DNA of 64,000 nt from Calvatia gigantea (GCA_025093985.1 JACAAK010000003.1:1426001-1490000), one strand, 5' to 3'; shown: positions 10,500 to 22,584, counted from the stretch's first letter. Numbers and translations are program-made. Notes: generated by a model not told the origin, from the letters alone.

Positions 10500-11791
10500 C
10501 TACTGTTTAGCTAAGACTTCATAGTGGTGAGCAGCCATCTCCAAAGCCTGGGCAGCTGAGATTAACTCAGAACTGGTGCTGAGGAGACTAGTCTGAAACA
10601 CAGTGCTCTCACAACGAGTGATGTAGTGAGCATAGAGCTCACAGTTTTTGAGAGTCAACAGTTCAATAACCTTTGCTAGAGCCACAACTTATGGAATTTG
10701 ATTATCAGCTATAATGCACTAAGGTGTTCTGAAGAAGCTGACCTTGTTCCAGAGTGGAAGGCAAAAAATGAACATGCTTCACACTGGTAGTAAGCTGTAT
10801 GGCTTACTTATAAGTACTACTGCTGATATCTAAGCTAGGCACAAAGGCATAAGGTATACACACCGTCTCAGCATAAGTATCAGCCACAGCTGTCTTCTGC
10901 AAGTGTAAATTAATGAGTCTTAGCAATAGCTAACCAATATTAATGAAGAAAGCAAGATGAACCACAGCTGAGAATGATGTGCTGCAGCAATGGGAGAAAG
11001 AATGATTCACCTGGTTAACAGTAGTAGTGATGATTTGAGGCTTGAGCACTATTGCACTACTGTTTTGGTCATCATCAGGGGATATGCCTGTTCCTAGGGG
11101 ACTAGAATCATCAACTTGCATGGTCTCCTGTGGCAAAAACAATGTTAGATTAAAGAAATAGGAGATATCAGAATAACTTATGGTCCTCAGTGTCTCCTCT
11201 TTGTCAGAGTCATCAATGGTCTCAGGAGAAATGACTTGCTTACTGCGACAATACTAGGGGACATTATTGAGATAACAATGGATTGACTTAGATTAAAGAT
11301 TCTATGCACTTTTTTGGTCGGAGGACCTGAGCTAGCAGTGGTCATTATAGACACAGAAGTTGTGACAGGGCTTGCTGGGCTAGATGAACTTGACTTAGCT
11401 TTAGCTTTGGAGTGCTGGTACTGAGCACAGAAGTCTTGAAGTTTCTTGTAAACTTCTGGCATCTTGAAAGCCTTGTCATGTTTGTTCTGCCAGGTCTTGA
11501 AGATCTTGTGAGCACAGAAAATGAGATTAATGTTCTTCTTGTCCTCTAAACTAGCAGCATCACCTGAAAGTTGACAAAGGAACTGAGACTGAAAAGATAA
11601 ACATGGTAGCTGTCAACGACAATGGTCAGAGGTGCTAATCTAAGGCTTACAGCTAGGGCAGTAGTGTCATTCAAAGCATTAAACATAGAAGCCTGTGTGC
11701 TCTCCTGATGCTAAAAATGTTGCAATCAGTGCTAGAAGGTACTAATCAGATCATCTAGCTCAATACAAGCATTGACAGTATCAGCAGACAT
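10500..11791 (-). pseudogene. Decayed multi-exon gene of unknown function
   Basis: I do not recognise the product. On the minus strand ATG at 11791-11789 starts exon 1 (to about 11651), followed by an intron at 11589-11650 with GTAAGC donor and TTTTCAG acceptor. Exon 2 then continues in frame (SQFLCQLSGDAASLEDKK) into a Ser-rich stretch. Later exons contain IITTTVNQ and a helical C-terminus ending EMAAHHYEVLAKQ at 10500. Exon 1 has three stops, and one donor appears to have mutated from GT to AT. The architecture resembles the neighbouring interrupted gene upstream. It may be a decayed host gene or a transposon-borne gene. Confidence 0.5.
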
Positions 11792-12463
11792 GAGGAGAAT
11801 GACAAGAGATCCTAGCGAGATATACAGCAAGGAGAACTGGAGTACAAGTTCCCTGCATTTAGATTATATGTAGCTACATCAAAAAAGGGTCTATCTAGAA
11901 ATATGGCTCAAACTGCCAGTTACAAAGGCCTTGAGATTAGCAGAAAAACCTGTGTAGGATAAGAATGAAAAATTCAGCTGTTTTTTGGTGGATTTTAAAC
12001 AATGAGTGGCAGCACTTTAAAATTGCAAAAAGTTGCTGAGATTTGAAATATATTATAATGACACCTCTCACATGTCTCTGAAATGGACAGCATAAGGGTG
12101 AGGGCACCCATCTGTTATAGTGGGGGGGAGTGTGTACTGCAGAGACTTAGATTTGACTAGATGTGCAATATATGTGCAATAGTACAAAATTTTGGTGAAT
12201 TTGTGTGGGTCTGAGTGAGTCTACACAGTTATTTCTGAAAAGATTAAGAGTTACTGGGTTCACACAAAAATGCACACAAGCAGGTTGAATTGGGCATCCA
12301 GGGTACCACTCAAAGATGCAGATAGACTAAAGTAAAAACATGTATCTAAGTATGATGTACCTAGATACCTAGCAAGATGTTGAGGGAGCAGAATACACTA
12401 CTACGGTAATGTATCTACTCTGAAGACTGCCAAAATATAACAAGAGAAAATGCTGCATGAACC
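11792..12463. other. Spacer between two decayed genes
   Basis: No coding signal found. A G-run preceded by TATAGT and followed by AGTGTGTACTGC lies at about 12118-12140. It resembles a polypurine tract next to an LTR start, as at 22831-22845, but no matching LTR end was found. Confidence 0.4.
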
Positions 12464-13447
12464 TCAGGATTCATAGTCAGAAGATGCTGCTGCATTATCC
12501 CCGGAATTGAACTCCTCCTTACTGATAGGCAGGCTTGAGGAAGGAGGGGGTGATACTGCTCACTGTTTCCCCTTAGATTTGGTGGAGCAAGTCTTCTTGG
12601 CATGAGGGATGGGGGGATCAGTGAAGTTGGTGTGTTTCAAAGCAAAGGATGAGGTAGGAGGTATGCCAGGCCATGTCCTGGGTATCTCCCTGTGCAAACC
12701 AGACAGCATGTTGAGGAAGCAGCTGTGAGTGAAGTAAGACCAGCGGATGTGATTGGGGTCTTCCAAAGTATAAACTTCATTGAGGAATCCATTGATGAAG
12801 GTGAACAGATCGGAGGCATCACTTTGAATTTTGCAGAGCCCAGACTCAACCCAGAAGGAAGAGTTGTGACTGTGAAGTTGATGCATGATTTGGATGTCCT
12901 TCGCAAATGAGTAGACAAGGGTGTGGTAGTTCATGTAAGCCATGTCCAGGAAAGTTTCAAGCCCAAAAACTTGAGCATGGGCCACCGTCAGGTTCTGGAA
13001 TCAGTTGGTGAGGTCTAGATTAACAAGAAATAGTGTTGGTCAGCCAACATAACAACTTAGATAAGAGAATAAAGATAACTTACAGTAGTCACTGGTCAGA
13101 GAGTGAAGTCAAGCACCTTTAGCCTGGTACTGAAGGAGGGGCACCAGCTTGGTATCCAAACAGTGGGCAGCATTCTGGGCAAGGCATTGCTTGCACTTGT
13201 GAGTTTTGCCATCCTGGTCCTTGCCATGGGAGTACACTTAGACAAGAATAGCTTCATGCAGTTCAGGCATTGAAGCTGTCTGGTACTGCCCCAGAAAGGT
13301 ATTAGATTAAGGTGTAAATTCTGTAGAAATTACTCACATAAGGCTTAGCATTGAGCAGCGAGAATGCTGGCCCAACATTAGAAAAGAAGGAGGCAGCTGT
13401 CTTCAAGCCACACTCCTCAACAAGGTCCTTGTCTATATGACAGGCAG

Positions 13448-14381
13448 TATTATGACCTTAGTCTAAGTTTACCTTAGGTTGCAACTTGGCTAAGACTTGA
13501 GGGTGAGTAAGGGGAGAGAAACAAAGGTGGTTAAGTGTACCAAATACAGTAGATGTATGTACACTTAAATACAAGACAGACATCCAGTTGAATAGATGGA
13601 GTAACTATGTGAAATGTCTGATGAGGCTGGTGTTACGAACTTACCACACCCCCGGACTCTCTGCATTAACGTATTAACCTTCCATATGGACTTTCCATTC
13701 TTCTTCCTGTATACCCCAGTCCGTTCTTTATTTATTTATCACATGTACTTCTACCTTCGCTTCTTATGACTCATTCTAAGTCATGTTCCTGTTTCACCTT
13801 CATCTTTTCCACCATTGTACTTCTCTTTACCTGACTCCGTCTTCTTATGACTTGTACTCGTTCTTCTATTCATTTCACCTATCCCTATGATTCCGTAGAT
13901 TACCAATTAACCCGTAGTAGTTCCCGTTGACTCATATCTACTTACTACGTAATCTCTCATCTCCTATTTGCAGCTAGTATATAAACCCTAAGTAGTACTT
14001 TGTATTACTTTAGGTTATTCTAGTAACAAGCTTCCTTATCTTCGCTTGTCTGCTACAAGGCTAACAACCTTGGGGACTGCAGTGACACTTAACTCGGACT
14101 TCTCAGGCAAGCGCGAGCTTCTACTCGAGGGAGCGATCCGAAGCCTGCACAGAAGTCATTGAGACTTGTCAAATACTCCTGGGCTATAGCGTTGAACCTC
14201 TCCCTGAGTGGAGACGATCCGGGCCCGGTTGCGAAGTAAGGTAACGCACGTAACAGCTGGTATGATAGTTAATCTGAGTTATGCTTGGAGATTGCTTGAC
14301 AGAAATAACAGAAACAGGTACACTGATAGATGAGAATGCAGATGATATGGAATATGACTTGATTGGTAAAAGCTCATAACA
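13448..14381 (-). repeat. LTR-B 3' LTR, interrupted by solo LTR-A
   Basis: Made of 13448-13630 plus 14261-14381, which gives 304 bp after removing the 625-bp LTR-A and one GCTGG repeat. This matches the 304-bp partner at 20156-20459, which shows the uninterrupted site GAGGCTGGTGTGATAG. Confidence 0.92.
13631..14255 (+). repeat. Solo LTR-A (625 bp) in the LTR-B LTR
   Basis: TGTTACGAAC...CACGTAACA flanked by the direct repeat GCTGG (13626-13630 and 14256-14260). No internal sequence remains, so an LTR-A element inserted here and was reduced by LTR-LTR recombination. It keeps most CpG sites, so it is a young copy. Confidence 0.95.
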
Positions 14382-14394
14382 ATACCCCCCAATT
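14382..14394 (-). promoter_or_regulatory. LTR-B polypurine tract
   Basis: The minus strand reads AATTGGGGGGTAT immediately before the 3' LTR start TGTTATGAGC. This is the expected position of the plus-strand primer for reverse transcription. Confidence 0.7.
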
Positions 14395-14399
14395 ATGCT

Positions 14400-15389
14400 T
14401 CATGCCTCAGGAAGCTTGTCAAAGTCTCCATTGACTATAGTGGAGGCAAGAGTCTTCTTGTTGGCTCCAATGAGATACTTCCCATCATTTGATTGCATGA
14501 AGAAGACAGGTAAATGGCTTTGTCCATCTTGACAGATAAGGACTGGGACACCATTGAATAGGAAGTTGGTCATAGTGGAGTTGTCCCAATAGTTCTTGAC
14601 TATTGTTTTCCAGTAATGTTGGTCCTTTTCTTGGCCTAGTAGTACAGTGTGGAACCTTGCAGGTGGGTGAAAAACTGATACAAGCTGTGGTAGGGTGATG
14701 GTCTTTATGAAATGGCAGAGGGAGTTGACCTCTTCTTTCATGGAGATAATGGTTTTTTCATCCATAGGAGTGTCGGTGTGAGTTGGTGGTATAGGGTTGA
14801 TTGTATTGTGTAGCTTAGAGAGCATGCTGTGGATCCTGTTGATGAGGAAGTCTATCTCTGGGTCCTCAGTGGTTTTGTCCCATCTGAGCAGGTTCATGGC
14901 TATGTTGGCGAGCTCCAGAGATATGTTGGCAATGTTGAGGTGTTTGAAGACTTCAAGGCTGAGGTCTATATGGTTTTGGAGACTGTGGATGCAGTCTTGC
15001 TTGCTAGGTGTGAGTGTGGACTGTTCTAGGACTTGGAAGATGGCTAGAATATGCTGGTTGGTGGATGAGGATGCATTGGCAAATCCTGCATATATGTCAG
15101 TGAAGGTGATACAGGCGGTGGCAAGGGCAATGTATTGATTGATGACTAGTTGTTTATTTTGGGCAGTAATGGTTTCTATTTCACTGTTGGTAGCTTTGTC
15201 AACATCTTTTAGTAGGGTTTCAAGGAGCCCTTGTGCTGGGAATGGTGTGGTGGCAAGATTGTAATGAGTGCCCTAAGATACAGGTGCTTGGCTGTTGCCT
15301 GGTTCTGGAAGAGGAATGGAAGAGATTATAGTTGGGTTGGGGTGGATGAGTGAGTGGATGGTGATACGGTTTGCTTGAGGAGAAGGCAT
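14400..15389 (-). pseudogene. LTR-B ORF3, post-pol helical protein of unknown function
   Basis: Between the chromodomain and the polypurine tract, ATG at 15389-15387 opens a frame of 330 codons ending in TGA at 14400. A single TAG near 15274 is the only break. The predicted protein is largely helical, with heptad-like stretches (LLETLLKDVDKATNSEIE, ISLELANIAMNLL) and one moderately hydrophobic segment (YIALATACITFTDIYAGFA) that contains an Asp. There are no zinc-binding clusters and no signal peptide. It shows no similarity that I can see to LTR-A ORF3, although it occupies the same post-pol position. Function is unknown. Confidence 0.65.
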
Positions 15390-15399
15390 ATCTGGTTAA

Positions 15400-18300
15400 T
15401 TTCTTTGTCTGGGTAATGACTTCTTGGTTTTTCTGCCCCCTCTTTTATGGGTATCCTCCAGATGCCTTTTTTGGTATTCCGCTATTGCATCTTGGGCATT
15501 GGATAGGTTTGATTCTACTGTCCATGTATCATCCTCATTGCTGTACCCCTTCCAATGTACTAGGAATTGATATTCCTGTCCTTATTTTCATCATTCTCAA
15601 ATCTCCTCTACCTTATATTCCTCTTTGTTATTGATGATCACTGACTTGGGTGCTGGTAATTTTTGCTGACTCAGGAATGATGCTTTCTGCACAGGGGTTA
15701 ACAGCTGTTCATTGAACATATTATGGATGGCCCATCCTTCTGGTAGGGTGAGCTAGTATGCCACTTCTCCTATCTTTTCCTTGATTTGGAAAGGTCCATA
15801 CCTTTTTTGGCCTAGCTTCTTTGATGGCTAATTGGTATGGATATTTGCATTTTCTAGCCATACTTCATCACCAGGTTGATACCATGTTATGTGCAACTTG
15901 CTATTATCATAGGTCTGTTTCATCTTTTCTTAGTATAATTGTAGTGCTGCCACAGAGTTGTCTCTTGTGTTTTGTAGTTGTTTTAGGAACTTGGCACTAC
16001 TAGGGTTGTCTGTTGTTCCATGGTCTTTCCCTTTCCAGGAGTATTGTCCATAATTGAGGTAGAAAGGTGTCTCTTGTATTCTGCTATGTTTCTTGTTATT
16101 GTACTGGAATTTGGCCATGGGCAGCCAATTCACCCAGTCATCTTGTTCATAATTGCAGTATAAGCATAGGTATGTTTCAACTTCTCAGTTGATTTGTTCC
16201 ATTTGTCCGTCTATTTGGGAATGGTAGGCTGTTGATAGGGTTTGTTCTACCCCTAGCCCCTTGAACAATTCTCCAGTGAATTCTGATGTGAACTGTGGTC
16301 TTCAGTCACTAAGGACTTTCTGTGGTACTCCATATAGCTTCCATATTTCATTCCTATAAAGTTGTGTGATTCCTTTTGAGGATACATCTATTTTTGTTGG
16401 TATGAGTCATATCATTTTTGTGAATCAGTCAACAACCACTAGGATGGCATCTTTTCCTTCTGATTCTGGTAGTGGTCTGATGAGATCAATGCTTATCTCT
16501 TCCCATGGCCCATTAGGTATTGGGAGTGGGTGTAGTGGTGTTTTCAACAGTGCTATGTGAGGTTTATTCCTTTGGCAGTTCTGGCATCCTTTGACATATT
16601 TCTTGGTGTCGTTTTGTATCATTGGCCACCAGTAGTCCCTGGTGATCAGCTTGATCATCCTATGTTGTCCTGGATGTCCTGTGTCTGGTGCATTGTGGTA
16701 TTGTTGTAGTATTTCTTCTCGGAGTATAGGGTCTAGTGGTATGTATATGCTGGCTTTCTTGTAGATTATTCCATCATGTTCCATGATATTGGATTCTTTG
16801 TTTAGAAGTCCTGCAGTGATGCTCATTTTCCTTCAGTGGTTTGCCTTTATCCAGTCTGTGAATGTTGGTGTGATGAATAGTTCTGTGTGGAGCAGGATGG
16901 CTTCTTTGGAATTTTCTTCATTTTCCAGTTTGTCTTGTAGCCAACTTTCTCAGATCATAGTGATTAGTCTGTCATTCTCCTTGTCTGGTTCTTGGTGAAT
17001 CCTGGATAGTAGGTCTGCTTTTGTGTTTATTTTGCCTGGTACATGTCACAGCATGAAGTTGTAGTCTTGCAATCTCAAGTACCATCTTGCTTGTTGTCTG
17101 TTGAGCTTCTGCAGTTCTCTATAGTATTTGAGGTTTTTGTGGTCTGTCCAGATTTCAAATTTTTCCTCTGTATTTAGTAGGTAGTGTTGCCATTCTTTTA
17201 GGGTGTGAATAATGGCTAGTAATTCCTTGTCATAGATTTCATAGTTCCATTCTACTAGGGAGAGTATACATGATGTAAATACAATTGGGTGCCATTTCTT
17301 GTCTTGTTCCTGTGATAGGACCCCTCCTAGTGCATAGTTTGAGGTGTCAACTTCTACTTGAAATTGTCCTTTTCTCTGTGGCAGTGTCAAGGTGGGTTCT
17401 TCAGTGATTCATTGTTTTAGTTCATCCAATGCTAATTGGTGTTCTTCTTTCCAGTTCCATTTGGTAGCTCCTTTGAGCTGGTTGAGGGGGGTCATGATTT
17501 TACTGAAGTTCTTTATGAATCAGCAGTAGTAATTGGCAAAGCCTAGGAAGTGTTCTACTCCCTTTTTGTTTCTAGGCTCAGACCAGTCTCATACTGCCTT
17601 GACTTTCTCTTCTTCCATTTTGATGTGCCTGTGTCCTATTTTTACTCCCAACATAGGGATTTTTTCAGCATTGAATATGTATTTTGTCCATTTAAAGCAG
17701 AGGTTGTATTCTGCTGCTCATGTTAGGAATTATATCATTCTTTCTCTTAGTTGTTCCTTGGTATCTCCTAGGATTGCAAAGTCATCTATATAGTTCATGA
17801 TGTCCCCGTTTTGTAGTAGGTCTCAGAAGATACTTGTCATCATCCTAGAGAATGTCCCAGGTGAGTTGCTTAATCCAAAATACATTACCATTGGTTTGAA
17901 TAGCCCTTCATTGGTCAGAAATGCTGCTTTCCATTCGTCTCCTTCCTTAATTCTGATATTGTTGTACCCCCAAATGATGTCAAGTTTGTTGAAGTATTTT
18001 GCCTTTCCCAATTTGTTGATTACTTCTCCGATTCTGGGTAATGGCATTTTGTCTTTTACCACTATATTGTTTAGTTGTCTATAGTCTTGGATTAACTATT
18101 TTGAACCGTCTTTCTTTGGGATGAAGAAGGTGGGAGCTGTGTATGGAGACTTTGATGGCTGTATACATCCTGACTCGAGATTTTCCTTGATGAAGGCTTT
18201 GAGTTCATCCTATTCCTTGATTGTCATGTTGTATGTTCTGGCACTTATTTCTCTGGGTGCGTCCTCTGTTAGGATTATTTCATGATCCCATTCTGTTTGT

Positions 18301-18869
18301 TGTGGTAGCTTATCAAAGGTTGTCTTATTGAACAGATGTGTGAATGGCTGGATGTAGTCTGGTAGATTGGCTGGTTCAGTTGGGTCCAGTTTGTTCTCTT
18401 CTTTCCATATATCTTTCATGATGGCCATACTCTGGATTTTTTTGGTGACCTGGATATTCTGGTGTGGGAGATGGCAGTCCAGTGGGCATTGGGTGAATTT
18501 GATTTCTCCTTTTTTTCAGTTTACTTCAGAGTTGTGTTTGACCAGCCAGTCATGCCCTAGGAATATTTCTGCTCTGTCTTGGAGTTGGACTACTGATGCC
18601 TCAATTATTTCCTTGTGTCCCTTGATTTCCATTTCAATGGTGGCCATTTCTGTGACTTTTCCTCCCTGGTTTGTTGTTCTATTGGCATTGAGGACTGTGA
18701 TTTCTTGTTTTAATTTTTTTATGGGGATTTGTTCTTCATCTACAAGTTTTTTACTGATGCTGCTAGTAGTGCATCCTGAATCAATGATAGTGTCAACTGT
18801 GATTTCCTTTCTTGGAGTTTGGATAGTTTCTTTTAGGTTTAATTTGTGCTTCCATTTCTGAGGAATCAT
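15400..18869 (-). pseudogene. pol: LTR-B pol (protease, RT, RNase H, integrase, chromodomain), decayed
   Basis: Protease at 18516-18869 keeps IDSGCTTSSI and an FLGHDWL flap-like motif. RT at about 17460-18430 keeps the primer-grip region and YIDD near 17783. RNase H at 17046-17390 has EVDTSNYALGGVLS and YDKELLAIIHTLKEW. The integrase zinc finger and start of the core are at 16425-16826, with a later integrase part at 15930-16133. A chromodomain (YQFLVHWKGYSNEDDTW) lies at about 15500-15640. The frame is cut by more than ten stops, many TGA or TAG, so it is non-functional. Confidence 0.85.
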
Positions 18870-18979
18870 ATAGTATTTTTCTGTTATCCTAGATACAGGT
18901 TTTTTGACTTGTGAGGCAGTGCCTACTCAGAGTCTTCAGAAAAATCCTTCTGTTCTCCTGGGCTGGCTTCTTCTACTGC

Positions 18980-20074
18980 TCAGATTTGTACCTTCTTTGG
19001 CACAGTACAGACTTTGGTGATATAACCTGTTTTTCTGCAGTTGTAGCAGGTTAACCCCTTGGGTTTCTTGCAGTCTTTGGCAATGTGGCTGAAAATGCTA
19101 CAATTGTAGCATTTCGGTTCTCCTTTTGCATTAAAGATGTGATGCCTGCTGCCTATCTCCATTGGTTCTCCCATTCCTCTGTATATAGTGCTGGTGCTGG
19201 TTTTCCTGTCCCTGCAGTACTCAGATACTTTATACCTTTGTCCAACAGAGAGTATAGCCTCTTTCCACTCAGCATAGGTGTCCAGCCTGGTGATGGGTAG
19301 ATACCCCATGATTATGTGGATGATGTTCTGTCTGGCATTTTTCTTGAGCAGGAACATGGCATGTTTGCTGTCGGTTTTTGCCTTGTTTCATAGAACTTTG
19401 AATTTGATTAAGTAGTCTGCCGTATTCTTGTTGCCTTGCTTGAATTTCTTGATCTGCCATTCAGCCTTGCTGTTTGAAGCATTGTCTGAGAAGGTCTTCT
19501 TGAAGTCATCTGAGAATTTTACCCAGTCCACTGAGTCTTCTGAGTCTAGGACTGTTGGTGCTTTCATGGCAGCATATGCTCCTGCTGTCCCTCCTTGTAA
19601 CCTAGCCAAGACTGCTATGGCTTTGTCATCTGCCAAGGCTATCTTGTTAAACTTCATGAAGAGTGTCATTGTCCTCCACCAATCATCAAATTTGGTATGG
19701 GTGCCATTGAAGAATCTGGGATCTAGCACTAGGCCTTTCCCACTGGGTGTTGTCATGGGTACTACAGCATTGTTGGTCATGTCTGAACTGGTGCTTGATT
19801 CTGTTTCTGTGGATTTGTCTGAGCTAGATTCATCTGATTTCTCCTGTTCTAGGTTCTCCTGATGTATTAACTCTTTCTCTGCTAGGTCAAGTTCGTTTAG
19901 AAGTTCTGATAATACTTCTTTTTCTGCTGGGTTTGCTTCAGGTTCATTGTGTGTTTCTCCTGTTGGTTCTTCAAGTACTTCAGGGTTCCCTGTCTCTTCT
20001 TCATCTGATGTTTCTGACTCATTGTCAGTGACTTCAAGATTTGGTTCTCTGTATTTGTCTGGGTTTGAGCTCAT
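18980..20074 (-). pseudogene. gag: LTR-B gag, decayed
   Basis: The N-terminal part (19388-20074, ATG at 20074) is acidic and then enters the retrotransposon gag domain (RFFNGTHTKFDDWWRTM). A second part (18980-19357) carries two zinc knuckles. The first is CCHC (CYNCSIFSHIAKDC); the second has lost its His (CYNCRKTGYITKVC). A stop and frame change near 19388 separate the two parts. The better-preserved relative is at 43064-44098. Confidence 0.85.
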
Positions 20075-20155
20075 ATACTAGCTCCTAGTTGTCTTGTTTG
20101 TTCAGGCCTGTTTCAGCCTACTCCTTGCAAGGTAAGGTGGGAATGCTTAACCAAA

Positions 20156-20459
20156 TGTTATGACTTTAGTCTGAGTTTACCTTAGGTTGCAACTTGGCTA
20201 AGACTTGAGGGTGAGTAAGGGGAGAGAAACAAAGGTGGTTAAGTGTACCAAATACAGTAGATATATGTACACTTAAATACAAGACAGACATCCAGTTGAA
20301 TAGATGGAGTAACTATGTGAAACATCTGATGAGGCTGGTGTGATAGTTAATCTGAGTTATGCTTGGAGATTGCTTGACAGAAATAACAGAAACAGGTATA
20401 CTGATAGATGAGAATGCAGATGATATGGAATATGACTTGATTGGTAAAAGCTCATAATA
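20156..20459 (-). repeat. LTR-B 5' LTR (304 bp)
   Basis: Read on the plus strand it starts TGTTATGACTTTAG and ends GCTCATAATA (mutated from ATAACA), followed by the target repeat GGCAG. On the minus strand the site just downstream reads TTTGGTTAAGC. Its TGGTTAAG is complementary to CTTAACCA inside the LTR. Confidence 0.92.
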
Positions 20460-21752
20460 GGCAGCACCTATTAGATTAGCAAGAAAAAACCAGAATTGAT
20501 GAAAAGAGACTTATGAAGATGATGGATTCAGGGCTCTGAAGGCTCTGGAATGTTCCTGGAGGGCTCTTTGACCTCCTCAATGTCAACTTCTCCCACCAGT
20601 GAAGAGGTGGGATGAATGGTCTCCAGAAGAGCCTCAGGGAGGGCAGTTACTATCTCTTTCCTGATAGGGATTTTCAAGATCACCCACTGAGGTTTTGGTT
20701 TGGAAGAGTTTGTTGTAGAGACAGACAATGATACAGAGAGGGCAGGAGTAGTGAGGGTCTTCTTGGCTGAGGCAACAGCCTCGCAAGCACATTTCTTGGG
20801 TGGGACATCATCCAGTGATGTGTTTGTAGCTTGTTGATGAGTCTGGGCCTCTGCCTTAGCTTGAGCAGCCCACAGCACAAGTTGAGCGGCCATAGGCTAG
20901 ATGAATGAAGTTAGATTAAGATAAAAATGGTCATAAACCAAACAACTTACATCAATGAGAGCACTGGGAGTCTTGGGAGCAGCCATGCACGAAGGTTGGC
21001 TGGTTGCAATGGGTCCTCCCATTGCTATGGAAAACATTGAGGAGTCAGTGGAGGCAGATGGAACTGCCAGAGTTGAGGTCAGAATGTTGAGGTCCTGTTA
21101 GATAAGTGGTCAAACAAGAAATATAGTTAAAATAGACAAATAACATGCCTTCCTGGCGTGCTTCTGGGACTTCTTTGGCTTAAAAGAGGACAGCAATGAC
21201 TGATGCACAGCTAAGATCATAAGTCAGTTCAGAAATAACAAAATAGAGTAAAAAGAAAAGCACCAATAGGTGCTGGCAGTAGTATCACAGCCTGCATGCC
21301 TGGAGGAATACAGGCACCAGTTCCTGAGTGATAGATAATGGGCTGTAGCCTAATCAAAGGCCTGGGAACATTGAAGGAGGTCTAAATGGGAGGGAACATA
21401 AATGTTTCATTTAGTGGGAGACCAACAGTAGGGGCTGGCACAATGAATGTAGGTGCTGGCCAAATAAGTGGCATGGGTGCTTGGAGCAGTCTGCCTGAGA
21501 TTAGAGGCAAGGATTAGCACACTGAGTGCCAGAGAAGAAAAAGAGGGGCATACCTGTCCACTCTGGACACAGTATGTCCACCATTTTGGCCACTCAGTTC
21601 TCCAATTCCTCTTCTTCAAGACTGTAAGCCACTAGGCTATTGCAAATTGAGGCCAGAGTGACCAGATTCATGTTGGAGTCATGTGGAGCAGACATAACAA
21701 TGGAGGAGGTATGAGATTATGAAGAGAAACATGTAAAACTCCAAGTGCCATT

Positions 21753-21760
21753 CTTATATA
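21753..21760 (-). promoter_or_regulatory. TATA box of the interrupted multi-exon gene
   Basis: TATATAAG on the minus strand, 58 nt before the ATG at 21695. Position and spacing suit a fungal core promoter. Its upstream side is cut by the solo LTR-A at 21953. Confidence 0.5.
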
Positions 21761-21952
21761 CAGCACAATTGAGGAAAGGTCAAGCTAATGCAATGTGATG
21801 AAGCCGGGTTTTTAATCTCATGGTCCAAAACAGATGAGCAAGGTTTTACAACCCAGTATTGTCCTTAGCGAAAGGAATGTATCTAAGATACACACAAAAC
21901 ATATAAAAATGTTTAGAATAACAGGCAGTTATGAAAGGTTTTAGATAGCAAT

Positions 21953-22579
21953 TGTTACGAACTTACCACACCCCCGGACTCTCCGCATTAACGTATTAAC
22001 CTTCCGTACGGACTTTCCATTCTTCTTGTATACCCCGGTCCGTTCTTTATTTATTTATCACATGTACTTCTACCTTTACTTCTTATGATTCATTCTGAAT
22101 CATGTTCCTGTTTCACCTTCATCTTTCCCATCATCGTACTTCTCTTTACCTGGCTCCATCTTCTTACTGTATGACTTGTACTCGTTCTTCTATTCATTTC
22201 ACCTATCCCTATGATTCCTTAGATTACCAATTAACCCGTAGTAGTTCTCATTGACTCATATCTACTTACTACGTAATCTCTCATCTCCTATTCATAGCTA
22301 GTATATAAACCTTAAGTAGTACTTTGTATCACTTTAGGTTATTCTAGTAACAAGCTTCCTTATCTTCGCTCGTCTGCTACAAGGCTAACAACCTTGGGGA
22401 CTGCAGTGACACTTAACTCGGACTTCTCAGGCAAGCGCAAGCTTCTACTCGAGGGAGCGATCCGAAGCCTGCACAGAAGTCATTGAGACTTGTCAAATAC
22501 TCCTGGGCTATAGCGTTGAACCTCTCCCTGAGTGGAGACGATCCGGGCCCGGTTGCGAAGTAAGGTAACGCACGTAACA
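21953..22579 (+). repeat. Solo LTR-A (627 bp)
   Basis: TGTTACGAAC...GTAACA with the 5-bp target duplication GCAAT at 21948-21952 and 22580-22584. No internal element sequence remains. CpG-rich, hence recent. Confidence 0.95.
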
Positions 22580-22584
22580 GCAAT

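Larger units (their letters stand above)
13448..20459 (-). mobile_element. LTR-B Ty3/Gypsy chromovirus, complete but decayed (copy B1)
   Basis: Both LTRs (304 bp each after removing the nested solo LTR) and a 5-bp target duplication GGCAG (13443-13447 and 20460-20464) are present. Minus-strand order: 5' LTR, gag with two zinc knuckles, protease, RT, RNase H, integrase, chromodomain, ORF3, polypurine tract, 3' LTR. The pol frame has many stops. The 3' LTR was later hit by a solo LTR-A. Confidence 0.92.
12464..21695 (-). pseudogene. Decayed multi-exon gene split by an LTR-B element
   Basis: Product not recognised. ATG at 21695-21693 lies 58 nt after a TATA box. About eight exons can be followed on the minus strand: exon 1 21554-21695, intron 21495-21553, a Pro-rich exon, a Lys-rich exon, GC-donor and GT-donor introns, an exon at about 20520-20899, then an exon interrupted at 20460/13447 by the LTR-B insertion. 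Removing the insertion and one GGCAG copy restores the frame (CHIDKDLVEECGLKTAA). Later exons carry a Cys/His cluster (HKCKQCLAQNAAHC) and a long C-terminal exon (12560-13000) ending at 12464. Several in-frame TGA or TAG codons show that it is dead. It could be a host gene-family member or a transposon passenger. Confidence 0.6.
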
